NCBI RefSeq assembly: GCF_009720655.1
Contig: NZ_WNKS01000025.1
Span: forward strand, 1-55,023
From: Rhodoblastus acidophilus
GTDB lineage: Bacteria; Pseudomonadota; Alphaproteobacteria; Rhizobiales; Beijerinckiaceae
Reading direction: 5' to 3'
Length of the DNA stretch: 55,023 bases
Shown here: piece by piece, positions 6,939 to 14,237 of the stretch
How positions within the stretch are numbered: the stretch's first letter is position 1
How the letters are laid out: every line of letters starts with the position of its first letter
Translations under genes and position numbers: made by a program
Notes under the pieces: model-generated
What the model saw: the letters and a program-made list of their open reading frames with translations, nothing else
Told to the model about the DNA's origin: nothing
The model's database searches: none

Positions 6939-7256
6939 TTAGAACAGGCTCATCTGAGCGGGTTTGGGTTTGCTGGCCTTCTTCGTGGCGCGCGCCGCGA
7001 TGGCCGGCGGCGCGACCATTTCAAAGGCGGGCCTGCGAGGATCGGGTTCGATCTCGGCGACGGGCTCGGGCTTCATCACCCGGGCTTGCAGCGTCAGGCT
7101 GCGGCCGCCAATGGACACCGGCTTTCCGTCCAGCCCGAACAGGTAGCAAATCGCGCCTGAGTGTCTGTCCTCGCACAGCACAAAGGTTTCGCTGCGCTCG
7201 ATCACGCGCAGCGCGGTCTGGCCGGAGATTGGCGCCCAGGGGAGGTTTGGCGTCAT
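6939..7256 (-). CDS. hypothetical protein, 105 aa
   Basis: The N-terminal half is beta-rich (FVLCEDRHSGAICYLFGLDG); the C-terminus is basic, rich in Lys/Pro/Ala, and ends QMSLF, a possible clamp-binding (PIP/QxxLF-like) tail. The start overlaps the upstream stop as ATGA. Clamp binding is inference from five residues only. Confidence 0.55.
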   Translation of the reverse strand: MTPNLPWAPISGQTALRVIERSETFVLCEDRHSGAICYLFGLDGKPVSIGGRSLTLQARVMKPEPVAEIEPDPRRPAFEMVAPPAIAARATKKASKPKPAQMSLF

Positions 7257-7471
7257 GCCGCTTGCTCCGCCTGCCGGCGCGGGATCAGCACCAGGTCGAT
7301 GAATTCAATTTCGTCGAAATAGGGCGCGGTGCGGACGTATTCCGCCGCCTCGTCCTGGTCGGCCACCAGGCGCGTCAGGCCGGGGCGGTTGGCGTCGGCC
7401 CGATAGGTGATCGTGACACGCCAGCGCGGAACCTGGATCGGGGATTCGGTTGGAACTGTGGGATGGTCCAT
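7253..7471 (-). CDS. hypothetical protein, 72 aa
   Basis: Start MDHPTVPTESPIQVPRW at 7469-7471, sharing a base with the upstream TGA (TGATG) and with GGAG just before it. Single small alpha/beta domain (WRVTITYRADANRPGL, EIEFIDLVLIPR). No family recognised. Confidence 0.55.
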   Translation of the reverse strand: MDHPTVPTESPIQVPRWRVTITYRADANRPGLTRLVADQDEAAEYVRTAPYFDEIEFIDLVLIPRRQAEQAA

Positions 7472-7896
7472 CACGCCCTCCGCTCGATTTCGACACAGCG
7501 GCCGGTCAACTTTTCGTAGGCGGCGCACAGCAGGGCGTGCAGCTCCCTGGCGATCTCGGCGCGCCGCGTGGTGAAGGCGGTGCGCACAATCGGCGCGACA
7601 TGGTTCGCGTCGACGAAGGACAGGTCTCTCAGCTCCTCCAACGCGCTGATCGCCTCCTCGATCAGGCCGGACGAAATGGCGATCTTGATGGCGTCGCGGA
7701 CCGCTTCAAGGTCAAGCGACAGTTCGGTCAGCAGGCGCGCCGTCTCCTTCCGCACCTCGCCCGGGGCGGTCATCATCGCGGCGCTCTGTTCGGCGGCGAA
7801 ATGGGTGGAAAGGTCGAGAATGCCGTCTTCCGAGCGGTCCACGGGGATGCGCTCCAGCCGGCCGGCGCGCATGGTGAAAAAGGCTTGCTGCTGCAT
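7471..7896 (-). CDS. hypothetical protein, 141 aa
   Basis: Starts MQQQAFFTMRAGRLERI; residues ~40-140 are helical (EVRKETARLLTELSLDLEAV, EEAISALEELRDLSF). It follows the ParB-like gene by 5 bases and its GGAG lies inside the end of that gene, so it may work with that protein. Function unknown. Confidence 0.6.
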   Translation of the reverse strand: MQQQAFFTMRAGRLERIPVDRSEDGILDLSTHFAAEQSAAMMTAPGEVRKETARLLTELSLDLEAVRDAIKIAISSGLIEEAISALEELRDLSFVDANHVAPIVRTAFTTRRAEIARELHALLCAAYEKLTGRCVEIERRA

Positions 7897-7901
7897 GGCG
7901 A

Positions 7902-10010
7902 TCACTCCGCGGCTTGGGTGACGGGACGGGGGATGGCGGGCAGGCCCAAACCGACATAGGCCATGCCGGCGCGGGTCTTGATCTTCTCGACGCCGAGCGC
8001 GGCGATCTCCTGGCCGAAGGCGGCGTTGGTGATCGGCGTCCAGCCGCGCGCCTTGGCGAAGGCGGCATAGGCCGCGTAGATTTCCTTGGCCGGGGTCGGC
8101 TGCTCGATGTCGTCGCCGCGCACGCATTGGGCGTCGACGAAAGTCGCGACCTCGACGCTGGCGGCGCGGCCGGGCTTTGCAACAGGCGCGGGGTGTTCTG
8201 CGTCCGCGTCAACCGGCAGATCGGAAAACTGCTCCGGCAGCCAGCCCTTGTCCTTGGCGAGCTGGGCGGCCTTCTCGACGATTGGCGCCTTCTTCAGTTT
8301 CTTCGCGGCGGCGACGTCCGAGGCTCCGAGGAATTCCTCGAACAGGTCGAACGCCACTTCGCGCGGGCACGCCTTGAAATAGGCCTCGTAATCCATGGCT
8401 TCGCGCAGGCGGGCGCGCACGTCGCTGAATTCCGCCGCGACCCGCAGCGTATGGCGGGTGTGTTTGAAATCCTCCGGCCGCGTGTTGATGTGCGCGCCGA
8501 TCAAAGCAAAAGCGGCGACGGTGATATCGTTCAACGGCGCGTCCGCGACGATTTTCAGAGCGGCGCCAAAGTTCTCGCGCTTGATGCTCTTGAGCAGCTC
8601 GTTGCTCGGCTCTTGAAAACAATGCGCGGACTCGTGGCCGGAGATGCAAAGTCCGCCTTCGCGACCGCCATAGGAGCAGCCCAGCCGCGCCACCAGCAGC
8701 GCCAGGGCGAAATTGCCGCAGGCGGCGGCGACGCCGGCGAGCGCTTCGGTCGCCGCGCTGTTGACCACTTCGCCTGCGCCTTTGCTCGGCGGGGCTTCCA
8801 CTTCGATCTTGGCGCGCTCCAGCGGCGCGGGCTGGTAGGCGTCGGATTGGGGAGCCGGCTCCCGGGGAGAGTCAGAAGCCGGCTCGGGCGCCGCCTGGGC
8901 GGGGAGAAGCATGGCGGCGCGGGTGACGGAGAGCATGCCGAGATCGTTGATCTCGACAGTGATGCCGAGGCTTTTGCGTTCGGTCTTGGAATAGGTGCGG
9001 GCGAAGGCTTTCTTTTCGATGGCGTCGACTTCGCGGACGCGGGCTTCCTCTTCCGGGTCGCCCTGGGCGCTTTCCTCTTCGATCTCCAAAAGGCGCGCGC
9101 GCTCCTTGTCGGTCAGGTCGAGCGCGCGCTGGTCGAAGCTGAATTTCGGCGCCTCGGGGTCGTCTTCGATGACGACAAACCCCCAGCCTTCCTCGGCCCT
9201 GATCATCTCGGCCTCGGCGCTGAGTTTTTCGCGCGCCACGCGACGCAGCAGCGCGCCGTCGGTGAGAAGTTTTTCCTCGTCGGTGTCGAACAGGGTTTCG
9301 CGGATGACGCCGCCGGCCTTGGCGTAGGCGTCGAGCCCGACATAGCGAGCCATGGGATCGGCGGCGCTGACTTTGTCCTTGCGGGCAAAGGCGCGGATTT
9401 GCCATGCGGGCGCGTTGATTTCGCCCTGATTAAACTGGCGCGTGAACAGCGCCTGTTGCTCAGCGGGGTCGCCGGCCTCGCAATAGGCTTCGGCTTGATC
9501 GCGGGTGATTTTTCCCACACGCCAGGCGGTGCGGATCGGCGTCGCCATGCGACCAAGCGCGAGGCGCTGCTTGACGTGGCGAAGGGTGAAAGCGAAATCC
9601 TTGGCGATGGCTTCGGTGGTCATGCCGGCTTCGTTGAGCCAGGCGAAGGCCTCGAATTCCTCCACCGGATGAAGCTGCTTTTGCAGGCTGGCGGCGATGG
9701 ACAGTTCCGCCAGCTCGGCGGACGTGCCTTCGTAGATCTTGGCGGGGATTTCGTCCGCCTCGGGATCGAGCCGGCCTTGCTGCATGCGGAGCGCCTGCGC
9801 GTTCCAGCGCCGCAAGCCGTCGATGATCCAGTAGCCGGACAGGTCGTCGCCATGGACGGCGAGCGGCTTGATCTGACCGAGCGCGTCGATGGTGGCGGCG
9901 AGCGAGGCGAAATCGTCCCCCAGCGCGTCAGACTCGGCGCGGACGTTGCACGGCGACGCGCCGTTGATGCGGGTGAAGGCGATCTTCCGTTCGGCGATGA
10001 GTTGGACCAT
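7902..10010 (-). CDS. ParB-like protein with primase-type C-terminal domain, 702 aa
   Basis: Residues ~25-80 look like a ParB/Spo0J N-terminal domain (IDALGQIKPLAVHGDD, then WIIDGLRRWNAQA, where DGLRRW stands in for the usual GxRR motif). Residues ~115-155 form the ParB helix-turn-helix (VEEFEAFAWLNEAGMTTEAI). A long middle region has a polar linker at ~370-410. Residues 639-702 (EIYAAYAAFAKARGW...FGQEIAALGVEK...GMAYVGLGL) resemble the winged-helix tail of phage D5/P4-type primases. It is far longer than a plasmid ParB (~300 aa). No ParA is nearby, so a role in DNA binding, replication or nicking is more likely than partition. The large antisense ORF on the plus strand is a shadow. Confidence 0.8.
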   Translation of the reverse strand: MVQLIAERKIAFTRINGASPCNVRAESDALGDDFASLAATIDALGQIKPLAVHGDDLSGYWIIDGLRRWNAQALRMQQGRLDPEADEIPAKIYEGTSAELAELSIAASLQKQLHPVEEFEAFAWLNEAGMTTEAIAKDFAFTLRHVKQRLALGRMATPIRTAWRVGKITRDQAEAYCEAGDPAEQQALFTRQFNQGEINAPAWQIRAFARKDKVSAADPMARYVGLDAYAKAGGVIRETLFDTDEEKLLTDGALLRRVAREKLSAEAEMIRAEEGWGFVVIEDDPEAPKFSFDQRALDLTDKERARLLEIEEESAQGDPEEEARVREVDAIEKKAFARTYSKTERKSLGITVEINDLGMLSVTRAAMLLPAQAAPEPASDSPREPAPQSDAYQPAPLERAKIEVEAPPSKGAGEVVNSAATEALAGVAAACGNFALALLVARLGCSYGGREGGLCISGHESAHCFQEPSNELLKSIKRENFGAALKIVADAPLNDITVAAFALIGAHINTRPEDFKHTRHTLRVAAEFSDVRARLREAMDYEAYFKACPREVAFDLFEEFLGASDVAAAKKLKKAPIVEKAAQLAKDKGWLPEQFSDLPVDADAEHPAPVAKPGRAASVEVATFVDAQCVRGDDIEQPTPAKEIYAAYAAFAKARGWTPITNAAFGQEIAALGVEKIKTRAGMAYVGLGLPAIPRPVTQAAE

Positions 10011-10011
10011 G

Positions 10012-10272
10012 TCAGTGGCTCCTCATCGCGCGCGCGGCAAGCATGGCGTCGGCGGCGGCGTAAGCTTCTTTTGCAAACAGCGAAGCAGGGCATGATATTT
10101 CACACGCCGCCAGAAGGCCTGTCAGCGCTTGCCCCGCGAACCAATCGCGCAGAGACATGCCACCGGTCGCCACCGTGTAGCCGTCGATCGTGTCGCCATG
10201 GCCGTCGCGCTGGCCTTCCACATATTCGAGGTTCGGGAACGCCGGGCCGCCATCGTCCATCTTGTTCGTCAT
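10012..10272 (-). CDS. conserved phage protein, 86 aa
   Basis: Carries two signatures of a common small phage protein: DDGGPAFPN near the start and GMSLRDWFAGQALTGLLA in the middle. Such proteins sit in early regions of many temperate phages; their function is unknown. Length is normal for the type. Confidence 0.7.
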   Translation of the reverse strand: MTNKMDDGGPAFPNLEYVEGQRDGHGDTIDGYTVATGGMSLRDWFAGQALTGLLAACEISCPASLFAKEAYAAADAMLAARAMRSH

Positions 10273-10279
10273 CGTCGTC

Positions 10280-10504
10280 TCAATTCAGCTTGGAGTTTTC
10301 GGGGGCGAGGTAGGCGGCGAGGCTTTGCGCCAGGGCTTGCAGCCCTTCGGCGGCCTGCGTCAGATCCTCGGCGGCGACGCGGGCGATCTCGGGATTGTCC
10401 TGGATGCGGCCGTAAATGGCGCAGACCGCCGTGGTGGCCTCCAGATTGCGCGCAAAAATCTGGTTGAGAATGTCGCGGGGGATTTGCGTCATGCGATGGG
10501 ACAT
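10280..10504 (-). CDS. hypothetical helical protein, 74 aa
   Basis: Start MSHRMTQIPRDILNQIF at 10502-10504, sharing a base with the upstream stop (TGATG). Almost all helical (ARVAAEDLTQAAEGLQAL). No family recognised. It is paired with the next gene upstream, which has a similar helical make-up. Confidence 0.55.
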   Translation of the reverse strand: MSHRMTQIPRDILNQIFARNLEATTAVCAIYGRIQDNPEIARVAAEDLTQAAEGLQALAQSLAAYLAPENSKLN

Positions 10505-10761
10505 CACGCCCCCTGTTCGGTCTGGAGGGATGGGTTGGCCGAGCGGGCCTCGAAGGCGGCCTCGATAAGCAACGCCAGCTTCATGCTTTCGTCGATGAGG
10601 TCCGTCATCGCGTCGGCGTAATCGGTGCACGCGGCCAGGGCGTGTTCGACATTGTCGGTTTGCAGCGCCGCGATGATTTGCAGGCGACGGCCGATCAGGG
10701 TGTTGATGCGGCGACCGAGCTCCACGGCGGACGGCGTGCAGGCGTCGATGAGATGGGTCAT
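10504..10761 (-). CDS. hypothetical helical protein, 85 aa
   Basis: Start MTHLIDACTPSAVELGRRIN at 10759-10761, overlapping the upstream TGA as ATGA. Long helices (RLQIIAALQTDNVEHALAAC; DESMKLALLIEAAFEA) suggest a small helical bundle. Function unknown. Confidence 0.55.
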   Translation of the reverse strand: MTHLIDACTPSAVELGRRINTLIGRRLQIIAALQTDNVEHALAACTDYADAMTDLIDESMKLALLIEAAFEARSANPSLQTEQGA

Positions 10762-11030
10762 GCGGAGACTCCGACAGAAAGGAACATGGCGGAAGCGATG
10801 GCGGAAGCGATGGCGGCGGCGCTGTGCTCGTTGATCTGCGCCTCGGTCCAGCCGAGGGCGAGCAGCGCGTGCAGGTCGTAGTGACCGTGCTTGCGGCGAA
10901 GAGCGCAGAGGTCGGCGGACATGCGCGTGACGATGTATTCGGGATCGCGCATTTCCGGGCGCATGTGCAGCCAGACCGCGCCAAGGTGGTTGTGGATCGG
11001 CTTTTCGGTAGGGGTTGGGGTGTGCGGCAT
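10758..11030 (-). CDS. first gene of leftward early operon, hypothetical, 90 aa
   Basis: Begins MPHTPTPTEKPIHNHLGAV, about 30 bases downstream of the predicted transcription start of the operator-covered promoter, with GGGAG before the ATG. The middle is helical (ADLCALRRKHGHYDLHALL). The C-terminus holds an AIASAIAS repeat from a 12-base DNA repeat. As the first gene under CI control it is expected to be made very early on induction. Function unknown. Confidence 0.6.
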   Translation of the reverse strand: MPHTPTPTEKPIHNHLGAVWLHMRPEMRDPEYIVTRMSADLCALRRKHGHYDLHALLALGWTEAQINEHSAAAIASAIASAMFLSVGVSA

Positions 11031-11067
11031 GACGGCTCCCATCGGCGCTCGGTGCGGCGATGGGAGG

Positions 11068-11097
11068 ATCATATGTGCGGATTTTAGTCCGCGTCAA
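11068..11097 (-). promoter_or_regulatory. leftward early promoter (PL-like)
   Basis: Minus-strand -35 TTGACG (11097-11092) and -10 TATGAT (11073-11068) with an 18-base spacer. An operator palindrome fills the spacer, and a second lies just upstream of -35. The rightward promoter at 12.44 kb has the same spacing and operator placement. This should drive the 3.95-11.03 kb operon and be shut off by CI in the lysogen. Confidence 0.72.
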
Positions 11098-11119
11098 GAG
11101 GATGCGGATTATTTTCCGC
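11077..11119. promoter_or_regulatory. left operators (OL1, OL2)
   Basis: Two dyads of the form GCGGA-n6-TCCGC: GCGGATTTTAGTCCGC (11077-11092) and GCGGATTATTTTCCGC (11104-11119), with centres 27 bases apart. Matching dyads lie at the rightward promoter beside the repressor gene, so these are the likely CI/Cro sites. Confidence 0.72.
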
Positions 11120-11297
11120 ATGACGCCGACGCACATGTGCTTTAGGCTCAGTTCGCGGCCTTCTGGGACGGAGCAGGCGATTGCGGGCGATATTTGTTGT
11201 TTTTGCGATTTTTCTTTGCACGGCGGCGTGCGGCGCTTTTGGCGGGTCCGCATCGGCGATCGTCGCGATGATGCGCCACAAGCTCTGCAGGTAGCCC

Positions 11298-11702
11298 ATG
11301 CCCGACACCCCGACACCCGCAAAATACGATCGAAACGTTGCCGTGAGCCTGAAAACAGGAAAAGTTGTCCGGCGCGGATGGGCGATGGCGGCAGCAGCAA
11401 TGACCATTGCTGCTTTTATTGGCGCGACGCTTATGATTGGCGGTCTAGCGCTTATGTTCGGCGCATGGACGCGGCTAGGCTTGATTGACCCGATGTTTTG
11501 GTTTGGGGCGTTTCTTGTTGTTGGTGGAGTGAGCCTGTTTGGTCGTCGCTGGCGTCAAGGAGCGTGGGTTGGTGACTGCCCTGCCTGCGGTTCTCCAGTG
11601 TTCATAGTAGGCAGACCGAAAGACGATGCGATTGGCGCAGACTGCAACGCATGCCGATCGCGTGTGATTTTGCGCGCAGGAAAATTCACGACGATTCGAT
11701 AA
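11298..11702 (+). CDS. membrane protein with C-terminal zinc ribbon, 134 aa
   Basis: Two predicted membrane helices (~28-55 and ~62-82) are followed by a positively charged turn (GRRWRQG) and a soluble end with two CxxC pairs (CPACGS and CNAC) about 25 residues apart, a zinc-ribbon pattern. It lies between the leftward promoter and the repressor gene, on the opposite strand, converging on cI. Such positions often hold lysogeny-expressed accessory genes such as superinfection exclusion. Its sequence looks more AT-rich than the neighbours. Ribosome-binding site is weak. Exclusion is a hypothesis only. Confidence 0.6.
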   Translation: MPDTPTPAKYDRNVAVSLKTGKVVRRGWAMAAAAMTIAAFIGATLMIGGLALMFGAWTRLGLIDPMFWFGAFLVVGGVSLFGRRWRQGAWVGDCPACGSPVFIVGRPKDDAIGADCNACRSRVILRAGKFTTIR

Positions 11703-12380
11703 TCAAACATTGAAGAGCTCGTTTGTATTAAGCACTTTGTGGACAGACGTTACTTGCTGGACTGGATATTTGACTTCGGCGTCGTGTGCGATTTGTCGAC
11801 ATACTAACCACTTTTGATGTTTGGCGACAAACGTCTTAATGAATGCGCCCGATTCGTGGTGGGCGTTCACAATCTGGACGATGATGTCGTCGCCTGGGTT
11901 TAGTTGCTTGTAGGGATGAACAAAGCGCAATTCGCCATTCTTGTGGCGCGGCGACATGGAATCTCCTTGAACGAAAACCGCGTAAGCGCCTTCGACACCA
12001 ATCAGGCCCGGCGGTCGCGCGACATAGCCTATAGGGGTCGAACACGACATCACAGCCCCGAGCGCTGAGCCTTTCGCGTCCCCAAGGATAGGAATCGGCG
12101 GCTCCGCAAGCGATCTTGTGACAGCTTCGCGCTCTGTGCTGCTGAAAGCGCGAGGTGTCGCCCCGCTTGCTATGGCCTGCAATTCATCCAGCGGCGCTCC
12201 GCTTGCCGTAGCCAGGCGCGCTAATGTGTCGGCTTTCGGAACGGCGTGCGGACGCTCAGCCATCTTTTGTAGATAGCCGCGCACCATTTTCGCTTCGAGG
12301 GATACCGCTTCGCGCGATTTGCCAAGCTTTTCTCTCGCCTGATCGATGCGCGCAACGATTGGGTTTGTCGCCGGCTTCAT
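11703..12380 (-). CDS. cI: CI-type repressor with S24 peptidase domain, 225 aa
   Basis: Maintains lysogeny by binding the four GCGGA-n6-TCCGC operators. Residues ~5-70 are an HTH domain (IDQAREKLGKSREAVSLEAK). The C-terminal half is a LexA/CI-type S24 domain with catalytic Ser141 in VQGDSMSPRHKNGE and Lys182 in SGAFIKTF, so self-cleavage on DNA damage is likely. The region of the usual Ala-Gly cleavage site reads ALGAVMS (~106-112), which is not a plain Ala-Gly. A -10 GATAAT ends 7 bases before the ATG, so its transcript is probably leaderless, as lambda cI is from PRM. Confidence 0.9.
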   Translation of the reverse strand: MKPATNPIVARIDQAREKLGKSREAVSLEAKMVRGYLQKMAERPHAVPKADTLARLATASGAPLDELQAIASGATPRAFSSTEREAVTRSLAEPPIPILGDAKGSALGAVMSCSTPIGYVARPPGLIGVEGAYAVFVQGDSMSPRHKNGELRFVHPYKQLNPGDDIIVQIVNAHHESGAFIKTFVAKHQKWLVCRQIAHDAEVKYPVQQVTSVHKVLNTNELFNV

Positions 12381-12387
12381 GGTTAGA

Positions 12388-12416
12388 ATTATCGCAAATG
12401 AGGAATGGTTTTAGAA
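12388..12416 (-). promoter_or_regulatory. PRM-like promoter for cI
   Basis: Minus-strand -10 GATAAT (12393-12388), 17 bases from a poor -35 TTCTAA (12416-12411). The -35 abuts the operator at 12418-12433, as expected if bound repressor activates its own promoter. The predicted start point coincides with the cI ATG. Confidence 0.5.
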
Positions 12417-12417
12417 C

Positions 12418-12458
12418 GCGGACTGCAGTCCTCGCTTGACATGCGGATTATAGTCCGC
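12418..12458. promoter_or_regulatory. right operators (OR)
   Basis: GCGGACTGCAGTCCTC (12418-12433, inner 12 bases perfectly palindromic) and GCGGATTATAGTCCGC (12443-12458, perfect outer arms). Centres are 25 bases apart. The second fills the spacer of the rightward promoter. A half-site TGTCCGCA lies just downstream, over the Cro-like start codon. Confidence 0.72.
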
Positions 12459-12465
12459 TCATATT
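12436..12465 (+). promoter_or_regulatory. rightward early promoter (PR-like)
   Basis: -35 TTGACA (12436-12441), 18-base spacer holding an operator, -10 CATATT (12460-12465). The predicted start point is at about 12472, the A of the Cro-like ATG, so the first message would be leaderless. It should drive the rightward early operon. Confidence 0.68.
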
Positions 12466-12471
12466 GTCCGC

Positions 12472-12723
12472 ATGAGCCACGTTGAAAGCCTTATTCGCGT
12501 CATTGACGTTTACGCCGCTGCCACCGGCTTAGCCGAGGCGACCGTGTCGACCAGATTTCTGGGCGCGGGGCGTCGCAGTCGCGAATTGCGGGCTGGCGGT
12601 GACATGGGTGCGCGCAAGTTGGCGAGCGTTCTTGCTTCATTTTCCGCGCAATGGCCCGAAGGCGCTCAATGGCCCGCCGACGTGCCGCGCCCCGCTCCCA
12701 CCGATTCGGAGGCCGCCGCGTGA
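12472..12723 (+). CDS. Cro-like early DNA-binding protein, 83 aa
   Basis: First gene of the rightward operon, divergent from cI across the operators. It contains an HTH-like region (VYAAATGLAEATVSTRFLGAG, ~13-33) and a short conserved-looking WPEGAQWP segment. Size and position fit a Cro or CII-type regulator. The ATG sits at the predicted transcription start, with no leader or ribosome-binding site. Confidence 0.68.
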   Translation: MSHVESLIRVIDVYAAATGLAEATVSTRFLGAGRRSRELRAGGDMGARKLASVLASFSAQWPEGAQWPADVPRPAPTDSEAAA

Positions 12724-12728
12724 GCGCT

Positions 12729-12995
12729 TCACCCCTCGCCCGGTTTGCCGCCTTTGCGCGCTGCGTTCAGCAGGCTTTGTTCAAGTGCGGCCATCTTGAC
12801 GTCGAAGGCGCGGCGGACCGCCTGCGCCTGTTCAGCATTCAAGCCTGGAAACCCGAAGGTGTCGCAGGCCGCGTGGATGTCGGCGGCGATTTTCATCGCG
12901 ACAGTCTCGCCGCCCTCGGCGGCGACGCGGTCGAGGACTTGCAGCAGTCCTGCCAGGAGCAAATCCTTGGCCGTGTCATTTGCGTCAAAAGTCAT
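12729..12995 (-). CDS. antisense-oriented hypothetical protein, 88 aa
   Basis: The minus frame starting MTFDANDTAKDLLLAGLL reads as a natural helical protein and has GGAGG 4 bases before its ATG. The overlapping plus frames are basic and unstructured. It therefore runs against the rightward early operon, just after the Cro-like gene. No domain recognised. It may be expressed in the lysogen or its message may oppose rightward transcription. Confidence 0.55.
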   Translation of the reverse strand: MTFDANDTAKDLLLAGLLQVLDRVAAEGGETVAMKIAADIHAACDTFGFPGLNAEQAQAVRRAFDVKMAALEQSLLNAARKGGKPGEG

Positions 12996-13054
12996 GCCGA
13001 CCTCCGGTTGCAATCCCTCGGCGCTTTCCAGCGCTATTTCGCGGAGCGGCGCTC

Positions 13055-13465
13055 ATGATCCCCGAGCTCCCCGTGCGCACGCCGTTCGACCGCTCCGTTC
13101 ACGCTAAGCATGTTGCGGTGTCCGGGCCCTATCTCGGCGCGAAATGGGGCGTCACCGTCGAGCCTGAGAACCATCCGACCCTGCGCGACGCGCTGTGGAT
13201 TCGCCTCACGCATGAGCAGGTGCGGTTTCTGGTCGGAGCGTTTGTCGCCATGGACCCGTCGCTGCTCGATCGCGCAGTTCTCGCGGTGAAAGAGCGTGCA
13301 TGGCAGGACGAAATTATCGTCGGGCACGATCAGGTGCTGCGGGCGCGCAAATCGAACGCGTCCCAATCGTCCAACGTCGAGGGAACGCCGAATTCGCGCG
13401 CCTCGACGGCGGAAAACGCCGACTTGCCCGCGAACAATTGCCACAAGGCGGAGGGGGCGTCGTGA
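13055..13465 (+). CDS. hypothetical early protein, 136 aa
   Basis: Starts MIPELPVRTPFDRSVHAKHV with GGAG upstream. Residues ~25-95 look like a compact alpha/beta domain (LRDALWIRLTHEQVRFLVGA). The last ~40 residues are Ser/Asn/Ala-rich and overlap the antisense gene at 13330-13569, so the real domain may end earlier. Function unknown. Confidence 0.55.
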   Translation: MIPELPVRTPFDRSVHAKHVAVSGPYLGAKWGVTVEPENHPTLRDALWIRLTHEQVRFLVGAFVAMDPSLLDRAVLAVKERAWQDEIIVGHDQVLRARKSNASQSSNVEGTPNSRASTAENADLPANNCHKAEGAS

Positions 13466-13569
13466 GCCTTCGCCAGTCGCTCGTTTCCGAACATCAGGAC
13501 ATAGCCGTCCGTCTCCGGCAGCAGTCGGAACACGCCGCGCTTGGTCTCGAACATATAGGCTTTCAACAT
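13330..13569 (-). CDS. antisense-oriented hypothetical protein, 79 aa
   Basis: Minus-strand protein MLKAYMFETKRGVFRLLPET... with a mix of beta strands and a Trp-rich helix (APSALWQLFAGKSAFSAVEA) that looks genuinely coding. GGGAG lies 7 bases before the ATG. It converges on and overlaps the plus-strand gene ending at 13465 by 136 bases. It is the second antisense gene in the rightward early operon. Function unknown. Confidence 0.58.
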   Translation of the reverse strand: MLKAYMFETKRGVFRLLPETDGYVLMFGNERLAKAHDAPSALWQLFAGKSAFSAVEAREFGVPSTLDDWDAFDLRARST

Positions 13570-13662
13570 TCTGTTCTCCCGGTGGTTTCTTGCGGTCTTG
13601 GTCGTCGCGCAAGTGGGCTGGGGGAAGGCGCGGGATCTCCGGTTCTTCTCGCCCGCGCCGTC

Positions 13663-13748
13663 GGCGGATCGCTCGTCACCTGCACTGGGGCGATCCGCCG
13701 CTTCCTTTTGACCACGAGACGCGCCTGCTTTGCCCGGCCGCGCGTCTC
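13663..13748 (+). terminator. tandem hairpins, possible terminators
   Basis: Two perfect 9-bp stems stand side by side in a 240-base stretch without a convincing gene. GGCGGATCG (13663-13671) pairs with CGATCCGCC (13691-13699), followed by a short T-rich run (CTTCCTTTT). GAGACGCGC (13716-13724) pairs with GCGCGTCTC (13740-13748). They could end the early transcript or be a target for antitermination. Confidence 0.45.
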
Positions 13749-13811
13749 ATCTCCTTCACGCATCGCCCTCCCCGTTGTCAGCGATCACAGGATCACACGG
13801 GGAGCGGCGCG

Positions 13812-14234
13812 ATGCATCCAGCCCACATGGATAAAACATCCCAAAATCTGGATAAAACATCCATGAATTTGGCATTCCCCCACAACCCGGACGATCGCGC
13901 CCGCGTCTCCCTACTGCTGCTGGAGGCGATTGCGCGGGTGTTATCGGGCAAGGGCGCGGAAAAGGCCCGCCAAATCGTCGCCGACGCGATCGGCGTGGCT
14001 GGCGGCACAGCGGAAAATATTCGTCGGGAGCGCCACAAAGGCGTCCGTGTCGCGATTGCGAGGAAGATCGACCGTGCGCTGCTGCGACAGATTTCGAGAA
14101 TTCAGGCGGAGCTGGTGGCGGCTGATGAAAGCGGGGTGGACGCTGGTTCGCCTGACGCGCTGGCGTCCGCCCGCCTCCTGGTCGAGGCGCAAGCTGCGCG
14201 GGCGCAAATAGCGCGCGACACACGGGGAGTCTGA
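13812..14234 (+). CDS. hypothetical helical protein, 140 aa
   Basis: Starts MHPAHMDKTSQNLDKTSMN, after GGGGAG with 7-base spacing. The rest is helical: RVSLLLLEAIARVLSGKGAE, a possible HTH (VADAIGVAGGTAENIRRERH) and a C-terminal helix pair. It precedes the gcrA-like gene by 3 bases. DNA binding is plausible but not shown. Confidence 0.6.
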   Translation: MHPAHMDKTSQNLDKTSMNLAFPHNPDDRARVSLLLLEAIARVLSGKGAEKARQIVADAIGVAGGTAENIRRERHKGVRVAIARKIDRALLRQISRIQAELVAADESGVDAGSPDALASARLLVEAQAARAQIARDTRGV

Positions 14235-14237
14235 GGC

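Noticed and set aside
7914-10313. 799-residue plus-strand ORF
   Set aside because: Exact antisense of the ParB-like gene and its neighbour; Gly/Arg/Asp-rich low-complexity translation typical of a high-GC shadow frame.
11084-11407. Minus-strand ORF (a possible MGYLQSLWRIIATIADADPP start inside it)
   Set aside because: Would be read through the left operators and lies opposite the membrane-protein start; the C-terminal half is Arg-rich. Kept out, though the first 25 residues look plausible.
13563-13763. 66-residue minus-strand ORF over the tandem hairpins
   Set aside because: Arg/Pro-rich, no ribosome-binding site, and both hairpin stems lie within it.
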